From assembly GCA_964017045.1 (NCBI GenBank), contig OZ024811.1:15271312-15335311 (forward strand): a stretch of DNA of 64,000 bases. Direction: 5' to 3'. The notes below the pieces were generated by a model, which was not told where the DNA came from, ran no database searches, and was given only the letters and a program-made list of their open reading frames with translations. The translations under genes were made by a program, and so were the position numbers. Of this stretch, positions 55,401 through 64,000 are shown piece by piece (position 1 is the stretch's first letter; the number at the start of each line of letters is the position of its first letter). This DNA comes from Omphiscola glabra. Lineage: Eukaryota; Mollusca; Gastropoda; Lymnaeidae.

Positions 55401-57678
55401 CGGGGAAAGAGAAAAAGAGGTCGACCCAAAATGACTTGGAGGAAGGAGCTGGAGGCAGACAACCAAAAAGAGTGGGCACAACTGGGGACAGCTGGAGAGA
55501 CTTGCCCAAGCCCGGGATGCCTGGAGAGCCTTTGTTTGTGGCCTATGCCCCAGACGGGACGAAAGGCGATGATGATGATGATGAAACTTCTGTCGATCAA
55601 TTTTCCGTCGACGAAATTTCCTTCAACCAAATTTCCGGATGCGCTCCATAACACTGTGCACAACAAAATGACATGATTTGGATGGCGGTTTATCGCTCTG
55701 TTGCCACCTACCACCCTCCTATGACGACCCTGCCTACGACCCTCAAGATTTCATGTGGCACTAACAAGAAGACACATTAAAAAAAAAATATCAACCCTTT
55801 GTATCGTGTCCGTAAATTGTATACCGATCATTTTTTTTATATGTGGTCGCAGTCCCCCCTTTTTTAACTCACCCCAAAGAGCGAATCGAAGAACACAGAG
55901 TAATGGAAGTAGCACCGGCTTGTCTTCCCTTTTTTTTTACGGCATTAGAGACTCCCACCCTTAAAAAAAGTTGTGATAATGTTGTTGGAAACGTTGTGCT
56001 ACAACATATTGAAATTTTATAAAAGGATAGTCTACATAATAACAATCGTCCTATTTAAATTAAAAAAAATTAAGTTTATAATATTTCTAAACACTTTCCC
56101 AGAAAATTAAACATACGCTCATACAAATTGCGGGTAAGGATAAACTCCAAAATAATTATGTTTGAATTATTTGTTTTAAAATTTATGGAAAAACGGAACT
56201 TATTTTTATTTTTTTTGAAAAAATACATTTTTTGTTGTTGTCCCTTTTGTGTATCGATTTTGATGTATCTTTAGATTTATTTAGGTCTATGTCAAATTTT
56301 GATGCATAGTTAGGTCTATTTAGGTATATGTCAGATTTTGATGTATAATTAGATCTATTTAGGCCGATTTCAGATTTTGATGTATAGTTAGGTCTATGTC
56401 AGACTTTGAGGTATAGTTAGGTCTATGTCAGATTTTGATGTATAGTAAGGTCTAAGTCAGATCTTGATGTATAGTTAGGTCTAGGTCAGATTTTGATGTA
56501 TATTTAGGTCTAGGTCAGATTTTGATGTATATTTAGGTCTATGTCAGATTTTGATGTACAGTTAGGTCTAGGTCAGATTTTGATGTATAGTTAGGTATAT
56601 GTAAGATATGGATGTGTAAGTTTGATGTAAATTTAAGATGACGCTTAGTAACAAAAAAAAAAGATAAAGAAATAGAGAAAACCTTTATTTTTTGTAACAC
56701 CCCGAGACATCAATTAATTTGGTCATGTAACCATGGAGACAATATTGAAGCCATAACACCATGCATCAAAGATCATCAAAGGTCAACTTTATGAAATGCG
56801 CCCTGGTATCCAGTTCCTATAAATTGTGTTGGTGCTGGATCAATACAAAAAAAATAACGAAGAGAAAGACAAAAATCCCTGCGTTTCTATTCGTCTGTGT
56901 CTGTGACTTTTGTATCCGTGATTGGCAGTGCGCTCCCCCCCCCCTCGCCACCGGGGTAGAAAAAAAGTGGGGGGGTCATGCCATTAAAAAGCTAGCACTA
57001 AGATGTATCACGTTTAGAATTAACGAGACAAACAATTAATTAAATTGAGCTCACAGGGGGGGGGGGGGGAGGGTGTGGGAGAAATAGCCCCCCCCTTCCG
57101 CACTTTCTCTTTTTTACGCCAAATATTAAAATAATATGTGGAAAGACTGAATGTTTGAAATGGGGCTAATCTTATCATTTCTAAACATTACGTTTACATT
57201 ACATAAATATATATTTATTTATATAATGTAAACTGTATGTGTGTGTTTCCCACCACATCACTTACTTCAGCCAATCCCCACAACCCCGAACAGCTCTCAC
57301 AACTTATGTGCGGATGTTTGGCTTTTTATAAATTTGGGTGTGGGGTGGTTGTGGGGGGGGGGGGGGGGAGGTCCGGGAATGATGTTAGACAAAATCTAAT
57401 GAAATAACGTTTCTTGATTCTCTCTCTCTCTCCTTTTCGATAACATTTTTGTTCTTTTTCTTCTCCTGTATGGGGCATATCACATAGGCTGCCTGTTGAA
57501 ATAAAAATGGAGCTCACGTCGCGAGCGATTACCTGTAAAAGAAAGTAGTGCTCTAAAAAATATGCTCACCTTCAAAACTGGTGTCCCCTACCGCTGAACT
57601 CTGACCTAATAGGGTAGCCATCACAGCAAGTACTGACGTCACTGCTATCACGTGAGCACACAATTCTTTCGTGGTCAT
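38912..57678 (-). CDS. Candidate secreted peptide precursor, three exons, 149 aa
   Basis: Exons 57678-57570, 39969-39874 and 39156-38912 (109+96+245 = 450 nt). Both junctions are in phase 1 with clean sites: donors GTGAGC and GTAAAC, acceptors TTACAG and TTCCAG. The product begins with a signal peptide (MTTKELCAHVIAVTSVLAVM then ATLLG), has an acidic propeptide, a basic site HRK, a Ser/Arg-rich segment and Lys-Arg (ISKR). It ends with a 24-residue peptide that starts GRDDEYG and ends NEFCRIMGVKCG before TGA. One disulfide loop and a terminal Gly that could be amidated fit a neuropeptide or hormone. I do not recognise the family. Linking exon 1 across ~17.6 kb is inference. Alternatively GG|GTGAGC at the end is a donor and the gene continues. 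Confidence 0.5.
39290..39640. other. GC-richer intron segment, unrecognised repeat-like
   Basis: Between exons 2 and 3, with C-runs, 'gtcgactatcgagtcgaagc' and 'ccaccccggggagactcgta'. The texture suggests an old dispersed repeat, but I cannot find its ends. Confidence 0.3.
39874..39969 (-). CDS. Peptide-precursor exon 2 (acidic propeptide, HRK)
   Basis: 96 nt, phase 1 to 1, acceptor TTGTTACAG and donor G|GTAAAC. It encodes DAPDYSYLTSEPGDGELPDV then IHLLGLVMKHRK. Confidence 0.6.
40082..40205. mobile_element. Single MITE end related to 37526-37942
   Basis: 'ggtccttaaagtacgtcacgc' followed by poly-C runs. The opposite end was not found. Confidence 0.4.
41023..41057. repeat. (TTTG)n microsatellite
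   Basis: About eight units, one 'tatt' interruption. Confidence 0.9.
41452..42069 (+). CDS. hAT-type transposase fragment (ZMYM1/TTF-like, DUF4371) with heptad minisatellite
   Basis: A 205-residue open frame. Residues 30-95 follow the start of the DUF4371/hAT-like transposase domain of ZMYM1/TTF-type proteins: RNALLPILSTLIFFCGTHDI, ALRGTNSDSGNVHDLF, LRAEVGDKDLETHLQG, then YVSPVVQKEFIGL. Between the last two lie six in-frame copies of the heptad EHLTYMK (41743-41868), not a normal part of the domain. The frame ends at TGA (42067-42069) without the catalytic region, directly before a SINE fragment, so this is a truncated relic. The repeat grew without breaking the frame. Confidence 0.75.
   Translation: MCTPGYKSILEQHWEFIAKCRQSDRQVYFLLRFLDNRNALLPILSTLIFFCGTHDIALRGTNSDSGNVHDLFELRAEVGDKDLETHLQGFVDCPVLNEHLTYMKEHLTYMKEHLTYIKENLTYLQEHLTYTKEHLTYMRDYAGSTSYVSPVVQKEFIGLIESTVRQNEFTETHSWSRALMFDSTERSTRSNGGTNDREFFNFLCC
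41743..41868 (+). repeat. 21-bp minisatellite, 6 units, inside the transposase frame
   Basis: Unit 'gaacacttgacatatatgaa' + a, encoding EHLTYMK. Units 3-5 carry substitutions (I, N, LQ, T), so it is not brand new. Confidence 0.95.
42071..42225 (+). mobile_element. SINE body fragment
   Basis: 'gagtcccgatggcgaaaaaa', 'ttccgacaactcctggcaag', 'ggtgcccaggtgtatcatcc' and 'gagaggcgatttgctgtct' match the minus-strand SINE at 54299-53900 and the copy at 14277. The head is missing. Confidence 0.65.
42220..42760. repeat. About 35-bp minisatellite interrupted by a hAT MITE
   Basis: Unit 'ctatgggacaagacagactc' + 'tgtgatcttgatctaat', about ten imperfect copies, split by the MITE at 42329-42506 that inserted into one 'atctaatc'. 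Confidence 0.9.
42321..42514 (-). mobile_element. hAT MITE (CAGTGGTTCTCAACC family)
   Basis: Element 42329-42506 with ends CAGTGGTTCTCAACCTTCC and GGTTGAGAACCACTG and a perfect 8-bp duplication 'atctaatc'. It is nested in the minisatellite. Confidence 0.95.
42775..43121. repeat. 17-bp minisatellite (agaccagttcacaacat)
   Basis: About twenty units, with variant 'accatttcgcatcat' units at both ends and in between. Confidence 0.96.
43155..43370. repeat. 16-18-bp minisatellite (gtgtcaataaagtgtcat)
   Basis: About a dozen units. Immediately follows the 17-bp array but is unrelated in sequence. Confidence 0.93.
43371..45499. other. No gene recognised; (GA)n at 43955-44035
   Basis: Two GC-richer patches (43828-43960 and 44893-45117) have short open frames with non-repetitive content (for example LKAINVVTKDNCTVRVF). 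Neither has a matching splice partner or a family I recognise. Their shared phrase 'acatttaatttaagt' may be chance. Confidence 0.35.
45492..45674 (+). mobile_element. hAT-like MITE of the CAGTGGCGTAG family, intact ends
   Basis: Element 45500-45666 with ends CAGCGGCGTAGCGAGG and GCTCGCTACTCCACTG and a perfect 8-bp duplication 'cgatagag'. Confidence 0.9.
45832..46035. repeat. About 20-bp minisatellite (cctagagttttcgtaggtc)
   Basis: About ten degenerate units. A minus-strand open frame over it is repetitive and not a gene. Confidence 0.8.
46375..46412. repeat. (TA)n microsatellite
   Basis: About 18 TA units. Confidence 0.95.
46862..47372. repeat. 15-bp minisatellite (aatgagtgtcagagc)
   Basis: About 33 units. 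Because the period is a multiple of three, long frames stay open on both strands; these are artefacts. Higher-order order is visible: the run of variants around 'cactgattatcagaaaaatg' recurs at 46940, 47088 and 47268. Confidence 0.96.
47711..48055. mobile_element. Palindromic MITE (foldback)
   Basis: Left arm 47716-47808 ('gaatgtactatacgtttg', 'aataaactactacaaatgac', 'atccgaatagcatt') and right arm 47866-47945 ('aatgctattcgggtgtcatt', 'tggtagtttattttagt', 'aaacgtatagtacattc') are inverted copies around a GC-rich loop. The right arm plus flank recurs at 33253-33440 on the other strand. Confidence 0.75.
48181..48198. repeat. Poly-C tract of 18
   Basis: Uninterrupted C run between AT-rich sequences. 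Confidence 0.9.
48538..49040. repeat. 26-bp minisatellite (gtttgtaagattatactagccagtca)
   Basis: About 19 units. Variants cluster: 'gattatac' in the middle, 'aacactatac' towards the end, 'gactatac' at both ends. Confidence 0.97.
49139..49351 (-). mobile_element. hAT MITE (CAGTGGTTCTCAACC family)
   Basis: Element 49147-49343 with ends CAGTGGTTCTCAACCTTCC and GGCTGAGAACCGCTG and a perfect 8-bp duplication 'ctctatag'. Confidence 0.95.
49728..50418. mobile_element. Tc1/mariner-superfamily (pogo/Tigger-like) non-autonomous element
   Basis: Element 49730-50416 with ends CAGTGGTACCTCGACATACG and GTATCTCGATGTACCACTG, flanked by TA on both sides. Subterminal repeats of 'acatacgag/gagatacga' continue inwards. 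A 17-base G run lies at 50278-50294. No transposase frame, so it is a deletion derivative or MITE. Confidence 0.92.
50585..50927. repeat. 30-bp minisatellite (gcgggggcgcaacctctgctttcccacaa)
   Basis: About 11 units of 29-30 bp. The G count varies (ggcggggcgc against gcgggggcgc), shifting the frame. Repetitive open frames here (CGKAEVAP) are artefacts. Confidence 0.96.
51000..52359. other. No gene recognised
   Basis: Mixed composition. A GC-richer patch at 51190-51500 has no recognisable frame. A short 'cactacaacgt' repeat lies at 51994-52040. Confidence 0.45.
52360..52565. mobile_element. hAT-like MITE, same family as 11369-11573
   Basis: Ends TAGAGGCGTAGCT and AGCTACGCCCCTG are inverted. 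The interior 'gatgaaaatgatgggtttga' and 'aaaatgaatcttgtccccc' is shared with 11440-11515. Confidence 0.7.
53294..53473 (-). mobile_element. hAT MITE (CAGTGGTTCTCAACC family)
   Basis: Element 53302-53465 with ends CAGTGGTTCTCGATTCC and GGTTGAGAACCGCTG and flanks 'tactagag'/'tattagag' (7/8). Confidence 0.92.
53900..54299 (-). mobile_element. tRNA-derived SINE with tRNA-Leu/Ser-like head
   Basis: Read on the minus strand, the head at 54299-54247 is 'gtggccgagtggtctaagc', as in tRNA-Leu/Ser A-box regions. It is followed by 'ggagttcaatcccggcc' with a B box. Body motifs 'ccccgggtggatgggact', 'ggacggcaactcatctaag', 'actggtgccaagctgtatca' and 'gagaggcgatttgctgttg' recur at 14277, 16335 and 42071. 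This is the longest copy in the window. Confidence 0.82.
54978..55645. mobile_element. Nested foldback element with inserted LINE fragment
   Basis: 'ttcgacggaaaattgatcga' (55009-55028) recurs in inverse at about 55593-55615 ('tcgatcaattttccgtcgac'). Inside lies a second palindrome: 'cagttcacacgatcaaattt' (55073) against 'aaatttgatcgcgtgaactg' (55168-55187), centred on 'actatactgtatagt' at about 55118. The LINE end at 55239-55572 separates the inner palindrome from the outer right arm. Confidence 0.65.
55239..55590 (+). mobile_element. Non-LTR retrotransposon C-terminal fragment with (GAT)n tail
   Basis: Frame 55239-55485 reads RWPNVITNEDLWRRTQQEPV, RRWRWIVHTLRKST, KRQALTWNPRGKRKRGRPK and TWRKELEAD. 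After a frameshift it ends GQLERLAQARDAWRAFVCG, LCPRRDERR and TGA (about 55570), followed by 'gatgatgatgatgatga'. This is the standard C-terminus of a large family of animal LINEs. Only about 110 residues remain. Confidence 0.85.
56235..56640. repeat. 28-bp minisatellite (tttgatgtatagttaggtctaggtcaga)
   Basis: About 14 imperfect units. Confidence 0.95.
57057..57069. repeat. Poly-G tract
   Basis: A second, 15-base G run lies close by at 57354-57368. Confidence 0.85.
57570..57678 (-). CDS. Peptide-precursor exon 1 (signal peptide)
   Basis: ATG at 57678. Thirty-six codons and one base, ending GAA G|GTGAGC. A short polar start, a hydrophobic core (HVIAVTSVLAVMATLLG) and small residues (QSSAVG) before a likely cleavage site make a good signal peptide. 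A possible acceptor TTCTGCAG just upstream (around 57699) suggests the 5' UTR is split. Confidence 0.65.
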
Positions 57679-57959
57679 GTCGCCGTATCTTATTCTGCAG
57701 AACAAGGGAGATGATCCAGAGACGATGCAATTCAACGCAAGTATTTCACTAAATATGTTGGGCCTTTTCCTAGTGACCAACTGGTTTTAAAGTGTTGAAT
57801 TGCGTTACAGTTGTTTATGGTTGTTAGATTTTTACAATCTGTTGGAGAAAATGGGTGGGTAAATGTGAGCAACTAGAAACATGGACTGGACGAAATTCAA
57901 TGAATATTAGTAGAAACTTTCCGTTATTTGAAAATGGTGAAACGTTTTCGTCCAAAGTG

Positions 57960-58345
57960 AATAGTTTATGTCCCATTGAGACCTTTATGTCCCAAAAGAG
58001 ACCTTTATGTCCCAGTAAGACCTTTATGTCTCAGTGAGAACTTTATGTCCCATTGAGACCTTTAAATCCCAATGAGATCTTTATGTCCCAGTGAAACCTT
58101 TGCATCCCAATGAGACCTTTATGTCCCGGTGAGACCTTTATGTCCCGGTGAGACCTTTATGTCCTAGGGAGACCTTTATGTCCCACAGAGACCTTTATGT
58201 TCCAGTGAGACCCTTATGTCCCATTGAAACCCTTATGTCCAAATGAGACCTTTGTGTCCCGGTGAGACCTTCATGTCCCAGTGAAACCTTGATGTCCCAG
58301 TGAAACCTTTTTGTCCCTAGCGAAACATTGATGTCTCCAGACAAA
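57960..58345. repeat. 19-bp minisatellite (gacctttatgtcccagtga)
   Basis: About 20 imperfect units. Confidence 0.95.
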
Positions 58346-58554
58346 CATTTACGTGCCAGGTTTTTTAACGTTTGTACTTCTACTGAACTTTTCATTTTTT
58401 GTAAAAAAAAACATAATGAAAACCTTCTCTATGATGAAACTTTTCTTTTTTTAAACGAAATCATTGGATACATTCCTTTTAAACGTAATGTTTACCCTGT
58501 TAAAACTTTACTATTCTTCCTTTTTGAAGAATCACTTTTCTTCAAATGTAAAGA

Positions 58555-58557
<3 letters not shown>

Positions 58558-58604
<47 letters not shown>
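58558..58604. repeat. (TA)n microsatellite
   Basis: About 23 TA units. Confidence 0.97.
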
Positions 58605-58607
<3 letters not shown>

Positions 58608-58780
58608 CCACTACCCTACTTGCCGAATCTCGCTAGTGACCGTACATATTAATGCGTGATTTTAATTCTTGGATTACAAACAAAAAAGTCACAAATTAAA
58701 ACACACAAAATTCGTTAAACAATTAAACAAAAGACCATAACTTATCCTTAAGAACTAGAATTTTAATCCCACGTTAAAGC

Positions 58781-58986
58781 TTATAGATCAGTGGTTCTCA
58801 TCCTTCCTAATACCGCGACCCTATAATACAGTTCCTCGTGTTGTGGTGACCCCCCCCAACCATAAAATTGTTTTCATTACTACTTCATAAATGTGTTTTC
58901 CGATGGTTTTAGGCGACCCCTGTGTAAAGGTCGTTCGACCCCCCAAAGGAGTCACGATCCACAGGTTGAGAACCAATGTGATAGAT
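58781..58986 (-). mobile_element. hAT MITE (CAGTGGTTCTCAACC family)
   Basis: Element 58789-58978 with ends CAGTGGTTCTCATCCTTCC and GGTTGAGAACCAATG and flanks 'ttatagat'/'tgatagat' (7/8). Followed by a short (CT)n/(AC)n stretch at 59000-59042. Confidence 0.92.
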
Positions 58987-59709
58987 CAATCAATCACCCA
59001 TACGCTCACACACACGCTCTCTCTCTCTCTCTCTCTTTCTCTCAGATACACACTAACGACACGTGCGCGTGTTCTCACATACTCACACAATGTTGAACAC
59101 GTTCAAACGAGCGGACCGACATAAAGCCAAGCTCAGCCAATGGGCAAGTCTTCTGTGACGGATTAATTGAACATAAACCTGAATTGTCAGCCCCCATACA
59201 TTACTACTACCTTGGCGTGCTTTGTTCGCTCTTTCGTTTGTTTATTTGTTTCTGTGTTTGTGTTTCTTTCTATTTTAAACTTGCTTTTTTTTTAAATGTT
59301 TTTTTTTTCCTTGTACGTGCATGATTATACTATGGTCAAAGACCATATTTTTATAATTTTTTAAAAAATTTTCCAAATAGTCCAAAATTTAATTTTGTTG
59401 CATTATTTGACCAATGAGTCGCCACACACCAGCTAGCAACCGTTTCACCGTAACCTGTTCGCATTTGAGCTAGGTCAAAAGTAGTCTCAAATCTACGCGT
59501 ATTTCCAAGGTGCCACTTCTTTTCACGTGCACTGCATGGCACTCAGTCCCCAGTCTCCTTCCAAAGCATTAAATTGCGCACCAGATCAGCGCGCGTCTAA
59601 GCTATTTAAATGCCGCGCGTAGTTATGTATGCCTGTTAATAATTTATTTTGCTGAAACTGTACGGTCATGACTATAATTAATAACAGCTAGCTATTATAC
59701 CCCGCCAGA

Positions 59710-59922
59710 GAATGGCGGCAGCAATGCGTGAACTTCCCATCTACCATAGTCACGTGACAAAGCAATGCGTCAACTTCCCATCTACCAAAGTCACTTGATA
59801 AAGCAATGCGTCAACTTCCCATCTACCAAAGTCACTTGATAAAGCAATGCGTCAACTTCCCATCTACCAAAGTCACTTGATAAAGCAATGCGTCAACTTC
59901 CCATCTACCAAAGTCACTTGAT
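59710..59922. repeat. 41-bp minisatellite, 5 units
   Basis: Unit begins 'aaagcaatgcgtcaacttcc' and continues 'catctaccaaagtcacttgat'. Units start at 59759, 59800, 59841 and 59882, plus a diverged first unit at about 59710. Confidence 0.96.
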
Positions 59923-60029
59923 TAGACATGCATTCAAAGTAACGCATATTTATAAGATTCCCATTTAGTGTTACCCAACGCACACACCCCTGGTACGTCG
60001 TCACCCCTGATGATGATTCAGTACTTTTA

Positions 60030-60430
60030 TAGCGCTAGTGTCCATGTTATTTTACCATGCTCACAGCGCTCTGATGTCCTAAATTCTATTTAAAGAAAAA
60101 AGTCTTTAAATGGTTCTTAAATGAATTTTTAAAAATTTTCAATGTCCCTCAACGATTTAGGCAAACTGTTCCACCATTTAGTCGCAAAAGCTTCATATAT
60201 ATGTCCCACTATATGAACTATATTGATATTCTAATGCACCACCTCCTTTTACATCGCAGATTTATTATACAAATACACATGAATTCAAGTAACTAAGTAA
60301 TGCATTTGATAAGAATCCCAATAAGTGCGGCCCCCCCCCCAACACAGTTCACAACCGCAATTTGATCTATCCCCTGAACTATATTAATATTCTAATGTTC
60401 CACCCATTTTTACACCGCAGATTTATAACA
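60030..60430. repeat. Dispersed-repeat-like segment with an internal direct repeat
   Basis: 'tgaactatattgatattcta' (60216) through 'acatcgcagatttat' recurs at 60376-60427 as 'tgaactatattaatattcta' ... 'acaccgcagatttat', about 160 bases apart. The preceding text ('atagcgctagtgtcc', 'tgttccaccatttagtcgc') reads like a family repeat, which I cannot name. Confidence 0.45.
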
Positions 60431-61769
60431 TCACGCTTAAATTGAGAAGATTTCCGTAAAACAACGGAACATATTGGGCACCAAACGCACTTGCGGTATT
60501 TTGTTTTTTAAAATAATCTCATTTAGCGTATTATTCGGAAATTTAATTTTTATGAAATCAGCGCCGCCTGGTGGTGACAGTCCTCTGTATAGACCAGTTG
60601 TGTACAAGAGTTTAAGGTATATAGATAGACTATATATAGGCTATTGTATTCAGCAAGCCACAGTAAGCATTTCAATGGCCTCCTAAACTAACATGTTCCT
60701 ACGAGGTTAAATAGAAGGCTGGTAAAATTGAAATACACCGTCCAAAGGAAACTTGCGGTTGTAGAGTTATGGTTGGGACCTAAAAGGGACGCAGTGAGAT
60801 TCATAAAATTAGGTTGTTATTTTAACGTGGAAAGAAAAAGTGTGACGGGGCGATGAGTAACACCAGACAATGTTGTCGTCATCAGGAAGTACCGTGGGGG
60901 TAGTTGGTTGGAGATTTCTCGGAACAGGACACACAATGAGGATGTTTGGTTCTGAGATTATATTTTTTTTATCATTATCACCACACGATCAATTTCTCTT
61001 TCCGTGGCCGTGCGCGCAATAAATTGTTTGTTTGAGGAACAATAGGCTTTAGGAAATGTGCGCATCATGGTGCGTAATAAAATAAAATAAAATGATTTTT
61101 TTAGAGTTCAAGTAAAATATGCACCCACTAACATTAACACATCATACACTAAGCTTCAATATTTAATTATATTATAAAGTACTAGAATAAATGAGCCGAT
61201 GTTATCGGGATAACAATGGTAGGTCGTTTGCGATAACTTATGCCTGTTATTGCAAAAACACTCATCACAATTCCTAACTTTAAAAAGCAGTATCTATGTA
61301 ATGTTACTTACGTTTCTAACATCATTAAGTTTTGAGAAGTATTTATCTGCTATATATATTATTCACACACCCTACTCCATTACACGCCCCTACACTACAT
61401 TTTCCCCCTTAAACATGACCTTAAACTACCCAACCTAAATTATCACTATTTGTATCCCGTTTGTCACTAAAGAAGTTAATTGAGGGACGATTTCTACGCT
61501 AGCGAAATACTTTAGATTTAACACTTTTCCTGCTCTTGAACAATTACTTTTTTCTCTCTAAAAATTGTGAAAACATTATCTTAAATTTACAACAAAAACT
61601 CTATAGATGATATAAATATATTTTTTATTAAAAGAATTCGATATATTAATATCTACATCAAAAATTTAAAGGAACTTTTGCCTTGTTTTTTTAAATAATA
61701 CGTTATCAAAAATTCGTAACACAAAAAAATATTTTATCTAAAGAAGAATCTCTAAACCGTTTTTCACGT
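60431..61769. other. No gene recognised
   Basis: AT-rich; short open frames without motifs or splice partners. Confidence 0.45.
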
Positions 61770-61779
61770 CTATAACAGA

Positions 61780-62052
61780 ATTGAGTGTCTATAATAGACT
61801 TGAGTGTCTATAACAGACTTGAGTGTCTATAACAGACTTGAGTGTCTATAACAGACTTGAGTGTCTATAACAGACTTGAGTGTCTATAACAGACTTGAGT
61901 GTCTATAACAGACTTGAGTGTCTATAACAGACTTGTGTGTCTATAACAGACTTGAGTGTCTATAACAGACTTGAGTGTCTATAACAGACTTGAGTGTCTA
62001 TAACAGACTTGAGTGTCTATAACAGACTTGGGTGTCTATAACAGTCTCGAGT
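61780..62052. repeat. 19-bp minisatellite (gagtgtctataacagactt)
   Basis: About 14 units, nearly perfect in the middle and decayed at both ends. Confidence 0.97.
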
Positions 62053-63950
62053 ATCTTTTATTAATTTTTTTTATTAATAATTATAAAAATACACGTTCAC
62101 TTTATTTTTCGCAAATAAAAAACAAAATTATATTTTCCTTTTTTTTTAGAAAAAAATTTAACCCATCTCCATTTTTCAAAAATAAATTTTCAACATCTCT
62201 TTTTCACAAATTTAATACCATAGGATTTAAATATATTGTCATCCACGTAAAAATGTACACATCCTATTTCCTATCTCCGATATGCATGTACCCAAGAAGG
62301 TTAATTATTTATCAAATTCTTTCCTTTATTTTGAGATGTATCTTGTGCTGCCTGGGCAAAATGACCCCCCCCCCCCCAACAGCATTTAAATAAAATTAAT
62401 AAATCTTCCACCGGATTGTAGTCCCTTCTATACCCAAACTAATATATTGTTGCACTTAGTTCTTTTTTGGATGAGTTTTAAGTGGAATAGTGAATGCTAT
62501 TTGGCTATGGAGTTTCGCTGCACTGATTGACTTAAATGGCATTTTCTTATTAGAAGTATATTTATAGGTTAAGTTTTTGTTACGTTATAAATTTAATAAA
62601 AGTATATGTTTGGAATTTTAAAAAAGTATACCTTATTAAATGTTGAAAATACAAGCTAAAATGTGTGTGTGTTTTATTAACAATTAAAAAAGCAATAAAG
62701 TATATCTATTAATTTTACTTTTAAGAAGGGGAAAATGCATTATCAGTTTTGTCACGCTCAGTTATTAAATCAAAGAAGCTTAAGTGCTTCTGGCTAAAAT
62801 AGGCTATTCGCACTGTGACGTCATTTGCGTGTTTATTGAGAACAAATGAATTTTAATTTTATTTCACAATATTAATAACGCAATAAAAAAAAAGCACTAA
62901 AAACAACTGATGTTTGGGTTTTCCCAATAAATGTGATTACGATGTAATTCCTTGAATATCATTTTTTTAAATAATTTTTTTTTTCATAACTTTCAAATGC
63001 ATTTAAAATGCTTAAGACAGTTCATTAGCTGTTACTTTAAATGTATTTGTAATTTATAAATATAATACTTAAACTTTTACTAAAATAAAAGGTGATACAT
63101 ACGATTTTTTGCTCATTTAAATTTATTCGGGTTCCGTAAAATAATAGAAAATAAACTTTCGGTTCTTTGGCGTTACGGTCAGCATAGCCCAATCTATAAT
63201 TCCGTTGTTCATTTCACGTATGCGGTCTAATGTGGTGTGTGTAATTTGTAACAAGTTGGAATGAATGTTAACTTTCGGTTAATGTTACAGTATTTCATTC
63301 TCGTAAGAAGAGACACCCTAGGGGATGCCTGGTGGGCGGGGCGGTCATTCTCGGGCGGCAATTTTGTTACACAAATAGAGGGGTGACATTTTCGGCCAAC
63401 TGCAGAGATGTTGTTTTTTTTAGTAGAAAAGGGGGGGGGGGCAGCAAAAAGCTTTGCCTGCCCCTAGTGGCAATAAACCAAAGCTGGGTCGCTGCAGACA
63501 CTCATCTAGATTTATGAAATCAGTAAGAAAAATAAGCGAACTGCCTGGGAAATATTGGATGTCGAATTGTTCCCATCCTTTAATGAAATGTATTTATTTA
63601 AATACAAATGTTGATTTTATATACATAAAAATAAAAGGATTACAAAAAATTAAAACGTAAATTCAAGTCATCTGATTTATAACAAAGTTGTGAAGCAAAA
63701 ATGTGTCCGGTTATGCAAGGCATGTTTAATTAATAAGTCAATATTTTAGACGAATAAGGTCTTAAATTATTTTTTTTAATGCATATTTTTCTTCTTTTTA
63801 AAAAAAAAACAAAATAGAGCTACCACCTTTTGGTTTCAATTATGGTGAAAATTTGGGAATACGAAGGTTTACGCTTTGAGAAGGCGAGTTGAAATTTGGT
63901 GTTTAACATTTCCAGAGAGTACTCTGCGATTCAATGATCAAATGTGGTAA
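62053..63950. other. AT-rich, no gene recognised
   Basis: A 126-codon frame at 62013-62393 starts in the minisatellite and is driven by AT bias. No motif or splice pattern seen. G run at 63430-63440. Confidence 0.45.
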
Positions 63951-63952
63951 AG

Positions 63953-64000
63953 CACATGTGTCAAACACAAGGCCTGCGGGCCACATCTGTCCCGCCGTAC
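63953..64000 (+). mobile_element. hAT-like element, left end, cut by window
   Basis: 'gtgtcaaacacaaggcctgc' and 'gggccacatctg' match the common hAT terminus 'gtgtcaaac-caaggcccgcgggcc'. It shares the 'gcgggc' core with 10047-10511. Confidence 0.55.

Noticed and set aside
61780..62052. Regular repeats that could suggest a CRISPR array
   Set aside because: Units abut with no unique spacers, and the DNA is eukaryotic. The same applies to the arrays at 42775, 48538, 57960 and 59710.

Overview
The window is eukaryotic nuclear DNA from an animal. Evidence is the AT-rich sequence, split genes with GT/AG introns, abundant non-LTR retrotransposon fragments, many short non-autonomous hAT and Tc1/mariner/pogo elements with 8-bp or TA target duplications, tRNA-derived SINEs, and a dozen minisatellites. 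A mollusc, perhaps a gastropod, is my best guess, but no single feature proves it. The longer open frames are mostly repeats; the real genes are split into short exons and are found mainly by splice-phase logic.

The main content is a PRDM9/Meisetz-type gene in two copies on the minus strand. Copy B (29187 down to 18661) has nine exons whose phases all agree: a KRAB-like domain, an SSXRD-like region, a CX2CX7CX2H zinc knuckle, a PR/SET domain over three exons, an isolated C2H2 finger, then ten tandem 84-bp C2H2 fingers that differ mainly at the DNA-contact positions. Copy A (6216 down to 1050) repeats the first seven exons and is cut by the window edge behind a mariner/pogo-type element. The two lie in a ~9.9-kb segmental duplication (about 824-10709 and 23850-33251). 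Each copy carries its own, different premature stop in the same SET exon. Copy B also has a frameshift and a stop near the end of the finger array. This looks like a meiotic-hotspot gene caught while being lost, though assembly error is not excluded.

A second, more tentative gene on the minus strand is a 149-residue secreted precursor assembled from three exons (57678-57570, 39969-39874, 39156-38912). It has a signal peptide, a Lys-Arg cleavage site, a C-terminal peptide with a two-cysteine loop and a terminal Gly, and a polyadenylation signal. I do not recognise its family. If right, it has a ~17.6-kb first intron holding most of the minisatellites, a decayed hAT transposase and several MITEs.

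Layout: 1-823 mariner/pogo-type end with a nested MITE; 824-10709 PRDM9-like copy A; 10.7-18.5 kb MITEs, a small tandem duplication and SINEs; 18.5-33.25 kb PRDM9-like copy B with a retroposed GC-rich element and a LINE 3' end in its seventh intron; 33.25-38.8 kb MITEs, an unrecognised small frame and microsatellites; 38.8-57.7 kb the peptide-precursor gene; 57.7-64 kb minisatellites, MITEs and the edge of another hAT-like element.
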